From assembly GCA_964226685.1 (NCBI GenBank), contig CAXQRU010000069.1, positions 1-8,959 of the forward strand: DNA of 8,959 bases. Reading direction: 5' to 3'. Origin of the DNA: CAXQRU01 sp964226685. Its GTDB lineage: Bacteria; Pseudomonadota; Gammaproteobacteria; Pseudomonadales; Cellvibrionaceae. Both the position numbers and the translations under genes were made by a program. Below the pieces are notes generated by a model. The model saw only the letters and a list, made by a program, of their open reading frames with translations. It was not told where the DNA came from and made no database searches. Of this stretch, positions 6,333 through 8,959 are shown in pieces (position 1 is the first letter of the stretch; every line of letters begins with the position of its first letter).

Positions 6333-6764
6333 ATGAAACAACTAACCCCCATAATCCTTCTAGCCCTGCTGGCTGGATGTGTTAGCGCCCCTAAAGAAGT
6401 TACCTTCAACAATCAAACAGTGGGAACCTACAGTACCGCAGCCGGGTGTCACACTTTGCAATTAAAACAAGATTGCTCGCAGCTATCAGGCTCTACTCGG
6501 AATATTGAAATCAACGGTATCAAACTCAGAGCCTCTGGTAGTGAAGATGGAAAAATTATCTTTATTATGTCAAAACCCAAGTTTATTCCTGATCAATTAG
6601 CCCTAAAAACGGGTGCTAGTGAGATTGAAGCCTTTTTGACAAACAATGGAATATCAATACTTGGAACAAAAGTCATGTATGGAAGCGATCGCGTATTCGG
6701 CGTTCAATACTCCCTCGACGGTGATGGATACTCGTTGATTAAAGGCTTGACTGTAGATGAATAA
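6333..6764 (+). CDS. Small lipoprotein, 143 aa, unknown function
   Basis: The N-terminus MKQLTPIILLALLAGC is a clear lipoprotein signal: a short positive start, a hydrophobic core and the lipobox LAGC. Cys16 would be lipidated after signal peptidase II cleavage. Val at +2 (no Asp) favours sorting to the outer membrane. The mature part of about 128 residues appears to be a beta-rich domain. It has Cys39 and Cys48 in a GCHTLQLKQDC segment that could form a disulfide in the periplasm. A good ribosome site (AAGGAA) lies 6 bases before the ATG. It is 54 bases after the previous gene and may have its own promoter. No known family is recognised; function is open. Confidence 0.88.
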   Translation: MKQLTPIILLALLAGCVSAPKEVTFNNQTVGTYSTAAGCHTLQLKQDCSQLSGSTRNIEINGIKLRASGSEDGKIIFIMSKPKFIPDQLALKTGASEIEAFLTNNGISILGTKVMYGSDRVFGVQYSLDGDGYSLIKGLTVDE

Positions 6765-6835
6765 CAACTGAGGCTCATTAGCTTTGTTGAACGACATATT
6801 CATTAATAATTTATCCAGTTTATCTTTAGCTACAA

Positions 6836-6880
6836 GCCTTCATCATTTTATGTTATCAAGCCTAAAAATGATATGAAGGC
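6836..6880. repeat. Long imperfect hairpin downstream of the lipoprotein gene
   Basis: GCCTTCAT (6836-6843) plus CATTTT (6844-6849) pair with AAAATG (6865-6870) and ATGAAGGC (6873-6880). This is a 14-bp stem with a 2-base bulge (6871-6872) and a 15-base loop. It has no T-run on either side, so it is not a standard intrinsic terminator, but it could protect or end the lipoprotein transcript. The rest of 6765-6974 is AT-rich and contains two related 16-17-base stretches, 6891-6907 and 6940-6955 (TAATGCTCTGTA / TAATACTCTGTA). No clear promoter was found for the next gene. Confidence 0.55.
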
Positions 6881-6974
6881 ATCAACGCTGTAATGCTCTG
6901 TAATTGCTTATTCCTTGGTTACACATTATTCTTAATAAGTAATACTCTGTAGTGCTCTTTAACGAAGGTAATAA

Positions 6975-7682
6975 ATGAGCATAAAAATCATCAAGATTCC
7001 AGGAATTAGAGGAAACTTTTCAAGGCGAAAAACTATGGATGTCGGCGGCTACCTACTACTTACCGACACCCAACAGATCGTCAGACCCAGCTTTTTTAAT
7101 GACCGCAATAAGTTACTTACATCGCCCCTAGAGTATTATCAACAAAAACTCAAAAGACGATCTTTTTTATTTGTCGATGAATACGATGATTATTATGAAA
7201 AAAGATTAGGCATCGTGCTGGGTCATTGGCCATACGATGCCATCTGTCATAAAACCTGCTATGAACCCGTTACTGAAACTTCCTTACTTGATGCAAAGTC
7301 AGGACAGCTATACATTCTCCACTCCCACGATAGAAACCCCTATGCTCTAAAAATCCCTAAAGGCAAATATAAAGCTAAGATTTTTAGGCTTTGCGACATT
7401 AAAATGCAACAAATTATCTACCTGCGCAGCTTAGGAATCGACACGGATGCCCCAAGATCAGGTTTTTTCAATCGACATATTGGCTGCGTCCCTCTTATTA
7501 TTGGTGTTTTTTTGCTATGGCATTTTAAAAACATAGAATTCGCACTCGTTGTGTTTATTATACTTTGCATTCTACGTTTTCTTATATTTGAAGACGATGA
7601 AATTGAGGATAGCGATTTTAATAAACAGTATGCATACCATGTCATTTCACTTCAAAAAATAAATGACTATGAAAATGAATAG
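6975..7682 (+). CDS. Unknown membrane protein with two C-terminal transmembrane helices, 235 aa
   Basis: I do not recognise the family. Residues 1-165 form a soluble, basic and aromatic-rich domain. It includes a YYEKRLGIVLGHWPYD segment and a His/Cys pair (CHKTC, 91-95). It is followed by two close hydrophobic helices (about 169-184 and 188-206) that form a membrane hairpin, then a strongly acidic patch (EDDEIEDSD) and a short C-terminal tail. GAAGG lies 6 bases upstream of the ATG. The gene is visibly AT-rich against polA and uses A/T-ending codons, suggesting different ancestry. It overlaps the next small gene, so the pair is probably a unit. Small membrane proteins like this occur in immunity, phage-defence and stress roles, but nothing here picks one. 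Confidence 0.82.
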   Translation: MSIKIIKIPGIRGNFSRRKTMDVGGYLLLTDTQQIVRPSFFNDRNKLLTSPLEYYQQKLKRRSFLFVDEYDDYYEKRLGIVLGHWPYDAICHKTCYEPVTETSLLDAKSGQLYILHSHDRNPYALKIPKGKYKAKIFRLCDIKMQQIIYLRSLGIDTDAPRSGFFNRHIGCVPLIIGVFLLWHFKNIEFALVVFIILCILRFLIFEDDEIEDSDFNKQYAYHVISLQKINDYENE

Positions 7683-7851
7683 AAATCAATACGCTTTTGT
7701 TCGATATGGTACAGCTTTGTTGGCACTATTGTTGACAACCTTAGCTTTTTCAAAATTACCTGAAAACCTTTTACACATAGTCGATGAAAAGTCACTGGTT
7801 GATAAAGACAACTTTTACCTTGGTGAATACTCACAATGCGTAAATTGTTAG
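7663..7851 (+). CDS. Tiny secreted or membrane-anchored peptide ending in C-V-N-C
   Basis: The 62-residue product (58 if it starts at the ATG at 7675) has an N-terminal basic stretch. It is followed by a hydrophobic segment (YGTALLALLLTTLAF, about residues 15-29) that acts as signal peptide or membrane anchor, then a polar tail ending CVNC and a stop. The ATGs at 7663, 7669 and 7675 lie in one frame and overlap the end of the upstream gene (stop 7680-7682) in a different frame. None has a ribosome site, so translational coupling is likely. The final C-x-x-C could bind a metal or form a disulfide. It resembles the start of a haem c motif (CxxCH) but lacks the His. It may be a truncated gene. 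No family is recognised. Confidence 0.6.
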   Translation: MTMKMNRNQYAFVRYGTALLALLLTTLAFSKLPENLLHIVDEKSLVDKDNFYLGEYSQCVNC

Positions 7852-7907
7852 CCTTATGCTCTTGGCGAAACGATAGTGTTATTATCTGAGGCGTTCCCAG
7901 CATAGGC
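7851..7907. repeat. Inverted repeat between convergent genes
   Basis: GCC(T)TATGCT at 7851-7860 pairs with AGCATAGGC at 7899-7907, a 9-bp stem with one bulged T and a 38-base interior that could fold further (AACG at 7869-7872 with CGTT at 7892-7895). It occupies the space between the ends of two convergent genes, where a bidirectional terminator would be expected. There is no good T-run on either strand. The 7852-7928 gap holds no other recognisable element. Confidence 0.4.
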
Positions 7908-7928
7908 CGACTGGCAACCCAAAACGCG

Positions 7929-8918
7929 TTAAGAAATTCCTTTTTTCACCAGCCCCACAATAATGTCCTCAACCTTTGGGCAAACCAATTCGTCTCGACA
8001 CGGGCCAGCATATCTTGGATCATGCATAATAACATGTACTAGCACCAATTTAGGTTTGACACCAAAAAATGCTTTTTTCGCACCTTCTACATGCGAACCA
8101 CCCAGCGTTTCAATCCCATTGACCCAAGACTTACATTCCATTTCATTTGATTCTCCGAGAGCGGCTATTCGAACTTGCACACCCTCTTTAAAACACTCAA
8201 AAGTATATTCTTTGGGTGATCCATTTACCCATGCTGCTGGGGGTTTTGAATACCAGAGATAGGCTAAATCAATTAAACCTCGAGTGGATAAAAACCGCTC
8301 TTGCTGAAACTCAACAATCAGACCAGGATAAAAATGAGCAACCTCAAACAATGTTTTTCGAAGTTCAGATAAATGCGGCCCATGACCCTGAAATAATTCG
8401 GCATCTGGTTTGATAATTAACGTTGTTCCTGCCGTGGCCCCAGATGCATCTTCAATATTGCTGCGCTCCAACACATTGCCTTTCGAAAATTTTTGATGAT
8501 ATTGCTGTGAGCCATTGCAGCTTCTCACAATAAGACTCTCAGATGCGGCATTGACAAGCACCAAACCAATACCGCTATTCATTGTGTGAACGTGGGGCGC
8601 ATGCCCATCTGCAGTCGCTTTAATGTGGCGGTTAAGAAAGTAAGATTCAGCCAGATGTTCGCAATTATCATCTATCGAAGGACGATCAAATGGCAAGCCT
8701 TTACCATCATCAGAAATGGTGATCAGCTCGTTATTAATTTGAACCGATAGCCTTGTAGAATTCCCCAACAGGTATTGGTCTATTGCGTTAGCGATTGCCT
8801 CATAGACGATAGTATTAACAGCCATGGAGCTGATCTCACCAAAGTACATGCCGGGCCTTTTTCGTATCGCTTCAGGAAAGGTCAATACTTGGATTTGGTC
8901 ACTAGAATAATCGGCCAT
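7929..8918 (-). CDS. Stand-alone GyrB/ParE-like GHKL ATPase (no TOPRIM)
   Basis: The product (329 aa; GyrB about 800, ParE about 630) matches only the ATP-binding and transducer parts of type IIA topoisomerase B subunits. The N-terminal ADYSSDQIQVL and AIRKRPGMYFG mirror GyrB, including the arm Tyr4. ATPase motifs are present: Glu40 (general base position) and Asn44 in VYEAIANAID, Asp70 in ISDDGKGLP, the glycine-rich SGIGLVLVN at 115-123, and Thr165. The transducer follows with WVNGIETLGGSHVEG (266-279). Where GyrB has the phosphate-sensing QTK (Gln335, Lys337), this protein has PCR (306-308). It then ends 21 residues later, without TOPRIM or DNA-binding tail. Divergence along the whole length suggests an evolved separate protein, not a fresh truncation of gyrB. 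It cannot be a gyrase subunit alone. AAGGG lies 7 bases before the ATG. Confidence 0.9.
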   Translation of the reverse strand: MADYSSDQIQVLTFPEAIRKRPGMYFGEISSMAVNTIVYEAIANAIDQYLLGNSTRLSVQINNELITISDDGKGLPFDRPSIDDNCEHLAESYFLNRHIKATADGHAPHVHTMNSGIGLVLVNAASESLIVRSCNGSQQYHQKFSKGNVLERSNIEDASGATAGTTLIIKPDAELFQGHGPHLSELRKTLFEVAHFYPGLIVEFQQERFLSTRGLIDLAYLWYSKPPAAWVNGSPKEYTFECFKEGVQVRIAALGESNEMECKSWVNGIETLGGSHVEGAKKAFFGVKPKLVLVHVIMHDPRYAGPCRDELVCPKVEDIIVGLVKKGIS

Positions 8919-8940
8919 AAGATCCCTTCTAAAAGGATTT

Positions 8941-8949
8941 ATTATATCA
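8941..8949 (-). promoter_or_regulatory. Extended -10 promoter of the GyrB-like gene
   Basis: On the minus strand TGATATAAT (8949-8941) is a perfect extended -10 element: TG, one base, then consensus TATAAT. Transcription would start near 8934, leaving a short leader of about 16 bases that holds the AAGGG ribosome site. The -35 region would lie beyond the window end, so it cannot be checked. Confidence 0.7.
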
Positions 8950-8959
8950 TAAATTACCT

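Noticed and set aside
7847..7931. Possible integron attC site after the small CVNC gene
   Set aside because: GTTAGCC and the inverted repeat recall an attC, but the core does not fit GTTRRRY, the matching RYYYAAC is absent, and no integrase or further cassettes are seen.

Overview
The window looks like one contig end from a gammaproteobacterium. PolA and ZnuA are of clear gammaproteobacterial type, but species cannot be read from the sequence. Bases 5-38 match the 3' part of the Illumina TruSeq universal adapter, so the true biological sequence starts at about base 39. Both ends of the window therefore look artificial or truncated.

Left part (39-1396, minus strand): a possible fragment of one gene next to the adapter, then a two-gene minus-strand unit encoding a 99-residue and a 309-residue protein of unknown function. 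The larger one has a faint resemblance to SMI1/KNR4 (SUKH)-type proteins, but this is weak. The unit is divergent from znuA (1552-2415), a periplasmic zinc-binding protein with its His/Asp-rich loop and conserved metal-binding histidines. ZnuB, ZnuC and Zur are not encoded in the window. A small unknown gene (2366-2653, minus) converges on znuA and overlaps its 3' end.

Middle part (2654-6764): a gene-free stretch of about 500 bases precedes polA. It is rich in signals: a strong intrinsic terminator that works on the minus strand, a plausible minus-strand promoter about 50 bases upstream of it, a cluster of GTTAC half-sites over that promoter, and two palindromes in the polA leader. Promoter and terminator together frame a candidate small RNA of about 95-100 nt with Hfq-type layout. 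polA (3163-5892) is a full-length three-domain DNA polymerase I with all catalytic residues. It is followed after 5 bases by an unknown 126-residue gene, then by a small outer-membrane-type lipoprotein.

Right part (6765-8959): a visibly more AT-rich stretch carries a two-helix membrane protein and an overlapping tiny secreted or anchored peptide ending in C-V-N-C. Convergent to these lies a 329-residue GyrB/ParE-like protein containing only the GHKL ATPase and transducer regions. It has no TOPRIM or C-terminal part, and the canonical QTK switch is replaced by PCR. It has its own extended -10 promoter. Housekeeping genes (znuA, polA) are thus interleaved with accessory-looking unknowns. The most interesting items are the stand-alone GyrB-like ATPase and the candidate small RNA upstream of polA.
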